Part shown: positions 26,101-38,565 of the stretch, piece by piece
Layout: each line of letters starts with the position of its first letter
Numbering within the stretch: the first letter of the stretch is position 1
Assembly: GCA_010645155.1 (NCBI GenBank)
Contig: CM021322.1
Span: forward strand, 5,147,896 to 5,211,895
Direction: 5' to 3'
Origin: Tigriopus japonicus
Taxonomy: Eukaryota > Arthropoda > Copepoda > Harpacticoida > Harpacticidae
DNA length: 64,000 nt
Made by a program: the position numbers and the translations under genes
Notes under the pieces: generated by a model
Told to the model about the DNA's origin: nothing
What the model saw: only the letters and a program-made list of their open reading frames with translations
Databases searched by the model: none

Positions 26101-28001
26101 CAAAACCATTACGTTTCGTTCAAGGTCAAACAGCCATTTTTACAGGTTTTGAAATCGATCATGGATCTTATAGATCTGGGAGAAAATTGGACCCATCCAA
26201 ATCAGACCAGTCTGGTTCAGACACTGAAGCACTAACCTTTCTAAAACCCTTCAAAAAAAGAGGAACCAAGATACCCGATTTGTCTAGCTCTCCCTTCGAA
26301 ACCGGAAGGTTGAAACAAATCTCATAAAGGCATATGGTGGACATCGTCACTTCTTTCCGTCTCATACTGTATGGCTTAAGGACAACATTTTTGAGCAATT
26401 CTTACCGTGAAGTGTTGGCTGTGGAACCCGCCGAGGATCGAGACCTTCTTGAGGCCAACTGATCGCCATGTTTGATAAGAGCGCCCTTGGGGGAGATCGA
26501 AAATGCCCGAAGTTTGTAGATCTCATTTCGCGGGTTATACCCATTCTCAGGCAGACTGCAGTAACGTCTTTGTCTCATTTGGTAGTCGGCCACTAAAAAG
26601 TTGGAAGATAAGTTACTCATGTTATTTATACTAGCCATATTGGATAGGTAAAAAACTTTAAACTTGGATGGTGAACTCGCAATCGAGTTGCGCTCTTGGT
26701 TCCTGCGTTCGATGTCTCAATTCTTTTCATATTGATGTGAGAGATAAAGGAATGAAAAGAATTAGGATCAATTTAAAAAAAATGACTATTTGCTTCTACT
26801 TCTGTTACGAGATAAGAAAACAAAAAGACTTCTGCAAAAAAATGTAAAATCATTTCGTCCTGCATTATATTAGCCACATCACCGCCAAAAATGTCCTTGT
26901 TAAAAACAGCGACAACCATAATTGCGGAAGCCCTATCTTTGGGTCTATAAATAACGCGTTAATCCTCATTCCAAGCAGGCAAAACGCAAAGATACAAGTG
27001 TCAAGCGTAACATGATTTCCAGGCAACTCCCACAAGACATACAAATACAACTCACCGGGTAATTCGAGGAAATTGGATGTGCGTCGCCTCATATTCATAG
27101 AAGGCAAAGCGGCATGGGATCGACGTCGAGAGGCCAAACGAGCAAAATTCCCCGAGGGTCCAGGCGACGGAGACCGGTAGCTCCCAGGCGATTGGGGTGG
27201 GACCGGGGATATGGCACGAGGAGAATACGGCGAACACGGTGACCGAGGGGACCGCGGCGATTTAGGCGACAATCTTGGTCTGGGGGACGGACTCTGGGCA
27301 AGCGGGGGCAAAGGGCTAGAATTGGGTGGAGGTGGTTGTGGTGAATGAGGAATGGGGGATAACGGGGGGAGGGCGAAATAATGTGAAGGATGCGAGTTGG
27401 CAGATCTCGGCGACCGACTCGGAGAGTGCTTGGGAGAGATCCGAGGTCGGGCCGGCGATATAGAACCGGGTGAGGAATGAGAATCACAGGTCGAGGAACT
27501 TCTCGGAGGACTTGTGCTACTCGCCACCGAGCAATCGGTCTCGGAGGTGTGCCCCGAATCCCACAACGCCGATCCGATATTTAAAGGTGGTGGCTTAGGT
27601 CTCTGTCGAAGCCTGATGGGTCTGGCAAAAGCCGATGGCACGGTTGAAGGCCGTTTGGCATTTGAAGACTGGCCTTGGGCCTGAGCTTGGCGGTTTGGAA
27701 AGGAGTTGGTTCGGTGATGATGGTCCATTTGGAGGGATGAGGGGCACGTCTGATCCGCTGAACGGGATTTAAAGGCTCGTACGGTTCGAGGTGAGCCGGT
27801 TCCACTGGAGAGACGGCTTTCACAACCGGAGTCGGGTCGGTTCGTGCTGAATTGTCTCTGCAATCTCACTCGTAATGACGGGCTTCCTGGAGCAAAACTG
27901 ACTGTATTGGCCTTCTTATTGGAGGCTTGTCTTGTGGTTCGAGGGGATGTGGATCCCATCGGACTTGGGCAGGGGGATTGTCGAGGTGAGGCCAAGCTCA
28001 T
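23110..28001 (-). CDS. RGK-family (Rad/Gem/Rem/Kir) small GTPase
   Basis: Six coding exons: 28001-27056, 26592-26406, 25448-25102, 24702-24611, 24333-24135 and 23372-23110. All phases match, giving 677 aa. RGK proteins are plasma-membrane-associated GTPases that inhibit voltage-gated calcium channels and affect the cytoskeleton. Seen here: G1 GDNGTGKT (about 467-474), an atypical switch with DGEESEMVCIDH in place of the canonical DTAG, G4 NKVD (about 577-580), a G5-region ETSVG, HNVDELLVGIL, and the diagnostic RGK tail SCENLHVL at the very C-terminus instead of a CAAX box. Exon 2 has the invertebrate RGK pre-domain signature (RYCSLPE ... YKLRAFSISPKG ... GDQL). The first 315 residues are a low-complexity Ser/Pro/Arg region. 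The start is the first ATG after an acceptor at 28008. The same frame also runs unspliced to an ATG at 28085 (705 aa). A donor-like ACG/GTGAGT on the minus strand near 31741 could mark a distant 5' UTR exon. Confidence 0.92.
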
Positions 28002-31000
28002 AGTAATCTGAAAATGATTGATGGTCCATTCTTTAAATGGCACAGTGACAGAGCCTTTGTCTAGGTCACTATTAGACACTGACATTTTGAGCGAATAGAA
28101 GTGACATTCAAATTACGATCTTCTTTATTCTCCCATTGGTGAGTACTTTTAGAGACAGTTTTCTCTTCGGGACCAAAAAGTTCCCTCTCTTCTTTTTTCA
28201 TGGCTTCTGAGCATACAGTGCACAGAAAAATATCATGAAATGTAAAAAACCCAAAGGTGAGAAACGTTGGCCCGTTTTTAAATTCCCGAATATTAAAGGT
28301 TTTTCTCTCGTTTGCAATGGAACGGAATGGCAACTGTTTGACTTTTGAAAAAAAGAACATGAATGTGAGGGAGGTGCATGTCAACGTATTTATACAAGAA
28401 GTACATGAAATTCGTTAATAACAGCCATACGTGAGCTCACTTAGCCATCAATTTCTTTTGATTAGTCAGCCAATATATCACTGCTCTGGTGGAACTCATT
28501 AGGTTCCATTACAAGCATTCAATAACAAGGACAGATGAATGCGGTAGAGAGAGCCAGCCGTTATTATGTGCGTCACATAACGTTTTCTTAATTACATCTG
28601 CTAGTGCACTAACATCTATAATAAAAAGTATGATGACGTAATTTTTTACATAGATGTTAGGGTGGATATCTATGATATATTTCTCATTAAGTAAACAACT
28701 TCTTGCATTATTATTTTTTTCATCAATTTTGATCATGAAAATGAAAGCCTGGTGCTAGTGGGAGGATGCTTTTTCTTGATATTTTCTCTCCTATGCTTGA
28801 ATTGTTAGAATGAATAAATTTGCTGCAAATTTTCTTGGCCGAAATAAATTGGTCACCTAAATTGAAAGTAAATTTTCGTTCAAGGAAACCTTGCCATCAT
28901 CAAGTATGATTTGCAAAATAACAAAGACGACATTTAACGATAAAAAAGAAACTTGTCCTTTAGGTATCGACAACTCTTATATATAGAACTGGTAAAACTT
29001 ATTAAATAAAACTTATTGTAGAGAGCTTGTCGAACTCAATTAATTGTACAAACTGTTCAAGTGTTTTTGAGTTTACGTTTCATGCCTGTTAAAATTGTAC
29101 GAGCAAAAGCTTTCAATCATCTTTCAAAAATAATTTATATTGGAAGGCTGCTATTTTCACAGAATTGCATTTTTTATTAAATGCTATACTTGTTTATTGG
29201 CCTTCAAATGAAGTCCTTTATGAGCAACCAGAAAAGTGAAAAGATAAGTGCATTCTTTAAGTATTATGACAATGAAGCACAAATTTTATGTTTCGTTTTA
29301 TCCAGTTCTTTCTGAAAAGTTTGAAAACAAGTAAATAATTGTATTATGGTACAATTTTAAGTTTTTTTTTAGAACTTTGATTGTGACCTCCCAGTTTGGC
29401 TGTTTGGGCTAAACAGCAAAAACAGCTTTTGTTTATTTTGTTTAAAATTTAGTTTCAACCAGTTGCTGGTTGGAGTTATTAAAGGACGTTCAATTCTCAT
29501 AGTTACCTTTTCAAATAATGTAAACAAAGATGGGACAAACTGGACCATTTTCTAAATAGAACCCCGGCCTAAAGTTACATAATGGGTGGTGTTTAACTTT
29601 TACCCTTAAAATATGTCCTTTCGGAATATTGGCGGTCGCGCACCTTTGTTCGGCTTCCTGGCCAATTCCACCAACGATGGGAACTGGCGAACTTATTAGT
29701 AAATCTTATAAACTAATACCAGGACCCTACCCTTGAAACTGATATTACAAAGATTAGGTATAAGTATTAAAAAAATATGTGACACATTTCCCATCCCAAA
29801 CATGTTGGTTTCGAAGATTTAAAGATTCGAAAATTTAAAGCCAACCTCCCTTTACTCCAAATAATACCGTGTCACCTTTGTCATGTTCCCTCCATCACCA
29901 TAATTTTCCCCTCCTAATGTCTAGTCAAAATACCTCTAAAAAGAATTTTGAAATCCACTTTATGCGTACACGTACATTTACTTTAGTCCTTTCACGTTCA
30001 CCCAATTTTTTTAGGTTGGTTCATAATCCGTCTTAGAGCTTGATTAAACTCGTGCTATCTAATCCTCTGAAAAACTCGTTATCTTTGATTATCGAAGGCT
30101 GCGTATGAAATCATAAGATGAGCCTAACTTGATAAATCTGAAATCATCAAGGTGATTTCAGAACGTATCTCCACCATTTTTTCCTCTCAAACTGGCACAT
30201 TCAAAGCACTACATTTACACATTTGAGGTCGTTTAGATGAAACTACATATCGTCTGATCACCTCAGAAAAGCTCCAATCTATTCCCAAGTTCGTAACGTC
30301 TCTTACTTGGACATAATCATGTTGATGGCTTTCAGAAATTCCAACCTCTATGGGAGAGCTGTCTAGTCAATTTACTTTAGACCGAGCATTGTAATATGAT
30401 AAACAACATTTGTTTGTCTTGTACTCAAGGTAAAAAGCTTTGTCCCCACAGGGGGAAGCCTTTCTACATCCAGTATGGACTGGCATTGCCGACAAACTAA
30501 TGGAGAACCTAAACTAAAGTGAAGCGTGAGGACTCCAAATGATTTATAGCATAAAGAGCTTTGTCAGTGTGCCAAGTTCTCGACTCCATAAATTGATCAC
30601 CTCACTTTTTTTACTTCAAAAAATGTTCAAATTGCTCAACAAATATGTGCATGATTTTGTTTCGAATGTACTACTCATTATACAAGGACCTTCATTTTAT
30701 GGATGTTTGAGTTTAACCAAGTTTGTATGAGGGGGGAAAAACCTTGGGAAGGAAAGTAATCAGAAACCACTTTGTGGCTTGAGTTGAAAATGCTTTGAAG
30801 GAAGGCTGCCATGGAAACGACTTGTTTCATGGATCCGTAACTTGGAGCTTTGTCTTTGTTTGCTTTGAATTCCTTAATAATACCAAGGTTCCACCAAGTC
30901 AAGTATTTTGTAAAGTAGACAGGAAGCACTATTGTGGCAGCCATCTCAAGTTACCTGGATACAATTGTAGGTCTTTGTCGATTTGAATCCCAAAGCCGTT

Positions 31001-32597
31001 GTTAAACGCGCTTAGGTTGGTCTTTTTGCCTTGTGCGTAGTGTTCACCTTTATGGAACCACTAGACTCTGAAGGCCGTGTTGACTTTTGATTCCATTTGG
31101 GAGTTGAGTTTCCAAAAACATGTCTTGGATTTTCTTCCAACTGTGATTTGAAGCAGATTCAGATTTTGTGAGCTTTGCAAGCACGATATGTTGTTGGGTT
31201 GAGAGAAAAGACCAAGATCCTTGTTAGTCTCTGGCAGCCAAATCTTGCATTGGGAGGGAAATCTTCAAAGGCTCAGATATCGACAAGGCGATGATTTCGA
31301 GCACAGTCCGTGCATCGCTCGCCTTTCTCCCTCAACCAAGATTGTTAGTTGTTACTTGAAGTTTCTTCGCTTTCGCTTCACTGGTTCAAGTGCCAAAGGG
31401 ATCGAGAATGAAAAACTGTCAAGCCTTGAGATGAGCCCTTTGATATACACGGCTCTCAAACTACAACTACGACCACCACCATCACCAGAATTACAATCGA
31501 CGAACAGTGGGATCTTTATCGTCGTGTAACCCATGAACGAATGGATGGGGATGGATATGTGCTCCCCTTCCGCACCTTTTCATGTCAGGAACCGAATTAG
31601 GAACGAACAAGCCGTCTCTCACTCTTCTTCGAGAGCGTAACTTGGTTCCAACGTAACGTGTGTTGACTGTCGAATGTGGAAAACAGAGAGAAGGGACCGA
31701 GAAAAGAGAGGAGAAGGAACAGGGAACAGGGAACTCACCGTGGTGAAGGCAATGGAAGAAGCGCCACTTCTAAAGGACGCTTCCTCCGGGTATGGAAAGA
31801 TTGTGTCGACAAGTAACGTTTTCCTATTGCCTTAATGGAACTCGAGAGGTGTTCTAGGTAGTCTCTCGCTTTTTGTTGTCAACGTCTTGGCTTGAGTGTG
31901 CTCCGCAATGATTGGGATCCACCGCAAATGCCCAAGTTCCAATTTATTTCTCGTTCTTTTTGCCAAGTACTTTCGAGGAAGGCTCGTCATTAGATTTGTA
32001 ATTGTTGTTTTGAGGTGTCATTCTTCGTTTGTCTCTGTCAAATACTGGAGATGAGAGGAAGCGACAATTTGTTTCAATGGTTTACAGTACACAATCATTT
32101 CCTACAGGCACCCATGGGTCAAAGGAAAGTTTTCGGATGGCTGTGAAAGTCCATCAAATTGGTAGAACGGTCTTGTCGCAAGCTCTTCTTCTCAAAAGGT
32201 TATGAAACTCCCCCACGCGAAGGCACGAACTTGTTTTTGTCATCAAGCAATCTTTAGACAGAGTGACAAAGATGTATGGGCCATAACTGTTGTCATAGAA
32301 ATGATTGCCCAACTCAACAAAAAGTGTGAAGCAAGCAAACTCCATTCGGACCAAAACTGCCCTTCTCCGGTTTTGACTTGAGCATTAATATCCCTCGAGG
32401 TTTTCCTATTAGTTTCCCTCGGTGTCTCATGATGTCCACTGGGCATGCATATATTCTTGTATGGTTGTATATTTTATGGAACGACTACTTGGAAAATCAT
32501 CCTACCCAGAGCCTTTTACTCTCCAGTCTAGGTTTGTGTGTGGCACTACAATTATAAGAGTACACGCACGAGATTGATTGGTCCTATCTAGGATCAA

Positions 32598-32621
32598 GTT
32601 TGTTTGTTTGTTTGTTTGTTT
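32598..32621. repeat. (GTTT)6 microsatellite
   Basis: Six perfect GTTT units. Confidence 0.95.
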
Positions 32622-32689
32622 GTGGTGGAGTCAGAATGCAGCTTCCCAGCTGTGATCTGATAGAGGCTGTCCGCCATATGGTGGTATTG

Positions 32690-33060
32690 CCGCTCCACTT
32701 GGACAACCCAACAAACATTATTTTTTACCTCACCCTTGGGAATGACCCCAGGTTTGCCCATTTAAGCCGTCAAGGGCCGTGACTACTGCATGTAGCTTAA
32801 TACCACAAGCCACTAGGCCTCGCAAGCCCGGGATCAAACTGGGGCTTGCCTAGTTTGCATTGAAAGACAGTTCAACACTATATTTTGACTCCAAAGAATT
32901 GATTTTGTAGATTTGATTTTTGCATTAAAAGGTGGTTCAAATGCCAAATTTTGACTCCAAAGAGTTGAGTTTTTGGAGAGTGGCAGTCAGCTGGGATCAA
33001 ACCCCAGCTATCCGCACGACAACCCGACGCAGTACGCACTACGCCATGCCTCACCCCCTT
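32690..33060 (-). repeat. SINE-like compound repeat, copy 1
   Basis: On the minus strand the segment opens near 33055 with a tRNA-like head: A-box-like TGGCGTAGTGCG and B-box-like GGTTTGATCCC. Next come two diverged tandem copies of a unit of about 65 bp containing TTTGGAGTCAAAAT, then a second B-box-like GTTTGATCCCGGGCTTG, then a body starting AGGCCTAGTGGC and ending near 32700. The body matches the repeat at 35505-35690, so this is a dispersed family, probably Pol-III derived. Confidence 0.55.
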
Positions 33061-35504
33061 TCTAGGATCAAGTGTCTACACAAGATTTGAGAGACAAAAG
33101 GAAAGCCCAAAAAAGCCATGAATACATTCTTCATTGAGTTCATTTATTCCATGGCTCCAAGAAAATGCAAACTCATATCCAGATTTTTCACCAAACTTAC
33201 AAATGTAGTAACTTTGCCGAAAATAAAATGTTGCACTTTTTTCCTCTACTTTTTATTTTTCTTCCGAATACTGTAGAGACATTGATCCTTATTGGGACCA
33301 TTCAATCTTATGAGCGTACTCTTCTAATTACAGTGCTCTAGGTTTGTGCCGTAAAAGGTTGACAGTCGGTCAGTTTTGACCCCTGTGCCACCAATGTCCT
33401 TGGTAGATTGGACCCTAGAAGACTGGACCACAAAACATGTCACACTTTTCTCCCCAATGTTGCGATTACATGCCTACATTTTTCACGAATTTGCAAATAA
33501 GCTTGAGGTACAACAAAGAATGGGCCAAATTTAGAGAGTGGTGAGTGGCACCAAATTAGAATTTTCCTCGCTGAATGAAGCAATACCTCATGGTAAGCAA
33601 AGGCAAGCATCTTGACTTCATTTCATAGTTCTCTTTGAGCGTGTCTTGCTCTCTCTTTGATTCTATTTTCTTTAAGAACTGTCCAAACGTTTGGAAATGT
33701 CTTGGGACATTTCTGTGCGACGTAGCTCGCTCTCCAAAGGGAATTCTTGAAGATGTGTGCCTTACTGTGTATTTAACTGAGAACGCCACTTTGCGAGATT
33801 TGCCCTCGAAAGGTCAAGTTAAGACCTCCCAAAAAGTCGAAGGAAAGGCCCCATAGATCATGCCAGCAATATTAATGCCTTAGTTGAAGGTGGCAATCCT
33901 CTGTCTTGCAACAGCGAATTGATTGTCTGGCTGATATCGAATATTGGATGGTGGATTTGAGCACGAAAGAGAGAGACTATTGTTGAGTAAATGCGTTTCT
34001 AGTGCTTGCAAAAGACAACCAAGGAGGGCATGAGGGGGAAAGCTTTTGTGTTTTAGTGTAGAGTAAAAAAAATCAGTCTATAAAGTACATATATTGTTTC
34101 TAGATCTATCTAAAACAAGACCGTTCTCAACCTTGAAAGGTAGCAAGCGTGAGTTTTACGTTCCAACAACCTGTGTCCAGATCCTGCCATGCTCGGATTT
34201 GTGATTCAAATTATTTATCCTTCTCCTTCATCAAGGATTTCGTTCGGACTACTTTGGATGGAAGGAGATCGAACCTCGTACCCAATCCCTTTCATACTAC
34301 TTAGGTAAAGGTGGCAATCAGTCGATTCCTATTCAATGTTGACGAAGAAATCTCTTCCTCTCCTACATTAGATCAAAGCCTGAGAGTAAATCCCCAATCA
34401 AGAACGATTGGTTGTTGATGTGTCAGTGAGCCCATTTGATCTCCATAATTACATTGCATCCAGAGATAAGTCGAGATCTTGCTTGCAGGATGAAATCATG
34501 GGGATTGCTCCCCTCTCGTTTTACCTTGGGTGGCCTCCTATCCTTTCATCTCTTTTCCTCGTTTGAAAGATTGGAGTATTTCTCAGTGGAATAGAACTAC
34601 CAATAGTTGACGAATTGTTTAGAATGAGAACGTTTCAAGTCAACAAAACTGTGTCAGGCCCAGCGACTCTAGAATACTTACCTTCTTAAATTGGGGGTCC
34701 TACTATTGCACTGAAATAAAATGGAGTGACCTAATAATTTGTTATGGTTGGAGACTAAAAGTTTTATCCTCTAGTTACGGTGCACTCAATTAGGTTAGTA
34801 AATGGCATAATAGCCAGCCAGACCTAATGGTTGGCATATAAGTGGGTACATAGTTTTGGCAAATGGGGGTTTAGCCCCCCCAAAAAAGAAGAAACTTGGA
34901 GAAACATTGTATCGTTTTTGAGTGTCATACATTATTTCATAAGTTCAGATTTGTGCATTCATGCAAAGTTTCATGTATTGAGAACCCAAAAGGAAACCAG
35001 ATCAAGTAAGACTGACCAAAAGAAAACTTGGAACAAAAAATCTGACGGAAAAAGAAGCTAAAACGATACGAAGCGCAAAATCTTGGTTTCTTTAGGAACT
35101 AAGAAACTTTTTTGGCCTAATTTGTTTTTTATTTTTTTCGTTTATGTCGACTTTATTCACTTTTTGAGATTAAAAAGATTTGGTTATTTCCTAGAAATAG
35201 CGTCCTCCTCAAGCGTTAATTATGCAAGGGTAAAGGCTCAATCAAAACATTGCGTGAAGGTCACACTCATCACACCTCTCATTTATGTTTTGATATTTCC
35301 GAAAAAATAATTGCGGCCCACATACGTTTCGAGACTTCTTTTCGAATAAACTGTTGCTGTAGAGCACAAACGTGAATGATTTTGGAAAACATGGATTCTT
35401 AAACCTTGTCGCAATCGCATGATATTTGTCCAGACTCAGAATGTTTTGATCTAATGAAGGCTGCCCCACGTCTTGATATCGCCGTTGCTTCAACAAACAT
35501 TAAC

Positions 35505-35690
35505 TTTCAAGCCACACTCGGGAATACACGCAGGTTCGCCCATTTTTTTACTTGTTAAAGCTGTGAATACTGCGTGAAACTTCATACTACAGGTCACTAG
35601 GCCTGGACAAGCCTGAGATTTGAACCGATGAACCCCAGAGTGTTGTGGCGGATGCTTAATCCCTACTACGAGTGCAAGCATGTCCCTTAA
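35505..35690 (-). repeat. SINE-like repeat, copy 2
   Basis: The minus strand reads as a tRNA-like head (GTAGTAGGGATTAAGC, then GGTTCAAATCTC) followed by a body starting AGGCCTAGTGACC. The body aligns over about 90 bp with the repeat at 32690-32830. Shared landmarks are GCAGTA-TCAC and ATGGGC-AACCTG. Confidence 0.55.
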
Positions 35691-35704
35691 CAAGTTTAGC
35701 TGCA

Positions 35705-35935
35705 GAATGGAACATGCACATTGCACAAAGGTTGCCCAAGAAAGAGTTTCAAATCAAACCGCTCGCGGTAAAACAGGGCCTTTGGCCCTGAGTTGCTCGA
35801 CCCATTTTGGCAAATTCAAGCAATTTCAATTTTGGCTCGTATTCAATGAGTCTAGGTTCCTGGATCGCAATATTACATTTAGATACCCCTGACTACGTGT
35901 GGTTGATAATATGCTCAGTTTATTTGGTGGAAAAT
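35705..35935 (+). repeat. 235-bp dispersed repeat, copy A
   Basis: Begins with AACATGCAC..GCACAAAGGTTGCCCAAG, passes a shared CATTTTGGCAAATTCAAG core, and ends with GGTTGATAATATGC..GAAAATGAG. The same start, core and end recur at 45715-45957 (opposite strand), and a partial copy lies at 45474-45645. The family is unknown. Confidence 0.6.
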
Positions 35936-36902
35936 GAGACCTAAATATCACTAAAAAGGCCAAAATATGGGTTTTTCAATCAATAATTACGAAATATTTT
36001 TTCTCTGAAAAAACGCCATTTTATGCGATGCCCTACAGTTGTTGTAATTGAACTCATGATTATTGATTACTTAGAGGAAGTAATTGTAATTGTTATCCTT
36101 TTAATTTGAAAACTAAACAATATATTTTCATGACGGATAAGCATTCCAAGCGGGGCAAACTTTTGAATATTCATCGGTAGGTAAATTGTAAATTGTAAAT
36201 TTAATGATCATGGATGTTTCTTACCCTTCATACATCTTGAAAAATCTTGTGTCTTCAGAGTTAATTTGTGGAAAAGGGCAAGCGAATATTTAGGGTATTT
36301 GAAACACAATATAAAAACACATTTCAATTCTAGTTGAAAAAACTCGCAAAGAAGATCATTTTCAGCCAATAACTCTCATTGTTTTTATATAGAGATCTCT
36401 GTTTACAGATGTATTTCAAGATTATTTTGTTCACCACATAGAGTATACGTAACAAAATTTCTTAGGATAAGTGGACGAATAAATCGCACAAAAATCAAAC
36501 TTCTTAGGCCTTGCATAAATCTGTCCTCGCCCGATCTGGGAAATTACATAACATTATTAGAGAAATCAGTCAACGAAAGTAAGATAAGGAACAAAATTCT
36601 GCTCCAAACGAGCGGTAAAATTAAGAAAATTGAAACTTCGAATAAAAAGAAATTTTTGAACAAATTAGATAATAAGCAAGCTAAACCTGGTTTAAGAACC
36701 CACACGAGAAGTTCTAGATTTTTTGCATAATTTAATTTCTACAGCGTCTAATTTGAACAAACCATTGTCACCGGTAAACCATGAGCAAAGAGCAAAATCT
36801 ATGTAGGTTGAGAGAGCGACCTTTTTCAATTACCGATCAACCTCTGTGTTGACAGTTTCCTTTGATGATCAGCTGGAGATCGTCAGCTGATCGTTTCTTT
36901 GG

Positions 36903-36937
36903 CCTCTTCCTTTTCCGGCTGCAAGAAGGCGAACAAG
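36903..36937 (+). promoter_or_regulatory. 5' TOP leader exon of RpS7
   Basis: A pyrimidine tract (CCTCTTCCTTTTCC) is followed by a short leader ending at a GTAAAT donor (36938). Ribosomal protein mRNAs start at a C inside such a 5' terminal oligopyrimidine tract, which puts their translation under TOR control. The leader is spliced directly onto the ATG at 37184. The exact start base is inferred. Confidence 0.6.
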
Positions 36938-37183
36938 GTAAATAGCGCAAATACTCCTGATCAAAAACGGAATTTCTTCAAAGTATGACCCACACAAATC
37001 AACCTGATTCTACCGTGCAAATGTCCCCCAATGTGTGATGAAAAGTGTCGTGCCCTTGTTATCCCCTTGAAGCCCGTGATGACCGGGATATCAGTCGATT
37101 TCTACCACTCATGATTTTCGTTTTGAAAGTGTCCGTAGGATTATGTGTAATGATGTCTCATGTCTGTTTGATCGGTTTTGCAG

Positions 37184-38565
37184 ATGGCTTTCGCGTCCCG
37201 AGCCAAGATCATTAAACGCAACAATGACGAACCCGACGAGTTCGAGAAGTCCATCTCCCAGGCTCTTTTGGATCTGGAGATTAACTCGGATTTGAAGGCT
37301 CAGCTCCGTGAGTTGCACATCACGGCGGCCAAGGAGGTGGAAGTGGGTGGTAAGAAGGCGATCGTCATCTTCGTGCCCGTGCCCCAACTGAAGGCCTTCC
37401 AGAAGGTCCAATCGCGTTTGGTGCGCGAGTTGGAGAAGAAGTTCTCGGGTCGTCACGTGGTGTTGATCGCTCAACGTCGCATTCTGCCCAAGCCCACGCG
37501 CAAGGCCAACAAGCTGAAGCAAAAGCGACCCCGTAGCCGCACTCTGATGGCCGTGCACAGTGCCATCCTTGACGATCTGGTCTACCCGGCCGAGATTGTG
37601 GGCAAGCGGATCCGCATCCGACTCGACGGATCCAGGCTGTTCAAGGTCCACTTGGATAAGACCCAACAGACCAACATCGAACATAAGGTAGAGCGAATGT
37701 CCGACGAACTATTGAAACATTAATTGATGGCGAAGTCCATGGGTACGCACTTATTAGAGCTCCTGGCGCGATATCTCGTAGCGTCCGGGAGTGTCGAAAA
37801 GATGCCAGAGCAATTCAGACCATCGCCTTCCCTCTGATTAGGTGCAACCTAGCTCTAGTCAGGCTAATGGAGGTGGTCTTTAAGCGTCTTTATTTCCGAC
37901 TGTTATATCGTCGTTTACGGGATTGGGATTGAACGATGAGCCAAGTTGACCGGGAAGCCAAATTAAGCCTTTTTGGCACATAGAGGTGTGAAAAAAATGT
38001 TCAGCTTTCAAGTCTTGATTGCTTTTATTTTAAACTTTTTCGGGTATTGCCGACAAGAATATAGCATTCTATGAGAAGATTATTTTGCTGCCGAAATATT
38101 GCATTGTGTGAGATTTTTTTAGTGTTTTAGAACACCATTCAACCTAAATTAATGCCAATTTTATACAAGTGTTCCACTTTTTCATCCGATAGGTACACTT
38201 TAAAAGAAAAGGTGGCTTAAAGAACTGATAACAAAATAAGTGAAGTTAAAACACATTTCCATTTAAACCTGTTCTAATCCAATCCGTAAAGTCGCCAGCC
38301 CAGAACCGATGAAACCCGGCCCTACCTATCTCTCGTAAAAAAATAATGTCACTTGCTCAAAAACGTAAAATTACAAATGAATTTAAATACAATTTTTTAT
38401 CTCATTTTGAGGAACAGCCCTTAAATCTTGTCCGGTAATATTCAAAGTTGACCTAGCTTTTAACAATTTGTTCTTTTTTTTTTTCAGACGGACACCTTTG
38501 CTGCCGTATACAAGAAGTTGACCGGAAAGGAAGTCACCTTCGAGTTCCCCGAGCCCTACCTGTAA
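37184..38565 (+). CDS. RpS7: 40S ribosomal protein S7 (eS7)
   Basis: Two coding exons, 37184-37687 and 38488-38565, join in phase 0 to give 193 aa (human 194). The protein is a structural component of the small ribosomal subunit. The sequence is close to animal eS7 throughout: [21 protein letters not shown], a [16 protein letters not shown] basic stretch, [19 protein letters not shown], and the C-terminal [16 protein letters not shown]. The ATG is the first base triplet of its exon, directly after TTGCAG, so a 5' UTR intron (36938-37183) ends at the start codon. Intron 2 is 800 bp with a T-rich acceptor. Codon use in exon 2 is notably GC-rich, as expected for a highly expressed gene. The frame stays open past the donor of exon 2 for about 12 codons. 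That read-through end is wrong, because the conserved tail lies in exon 3. Confidence 0.97.

Larger units (their letters stand above)
28008..36900. other. 8.9-kb intergenic region with dispersed repeats
   Basis: No supported protein gene. It should hold 5' non-coding parts of the RGK gene (minus strand). From 32.6 kb it contains a microsatellite, two related tRNA-like repeats and one copy of a 235-bp repeat, listed separately. The rest is AT-rich with nothing I recognise. Confidence 0.6.

Noticed and set aside
32598..32621. Possible CRISPR-like or regulatory array
   Set aside because: It is a plain GTTT microsatellite. No spacered direct repeats occur anywhere in this eukaryotic window.
37035..37183. 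Possible box C/D snoRNA in RpS7 intron 1
   Set aside because: Two box-C-like GTGATGA strings occur (37035 and 37076), but no CTGA box D follows before the exon and no terminal stem is seen.
37109..37684. 191-aa minus-strand open frame over RpS7 exon 2
   Set aside because: It lies opposite a highly conserved ribosomal protein exon with GC-rich codon use. It has no family likeness and is a shadow frame.
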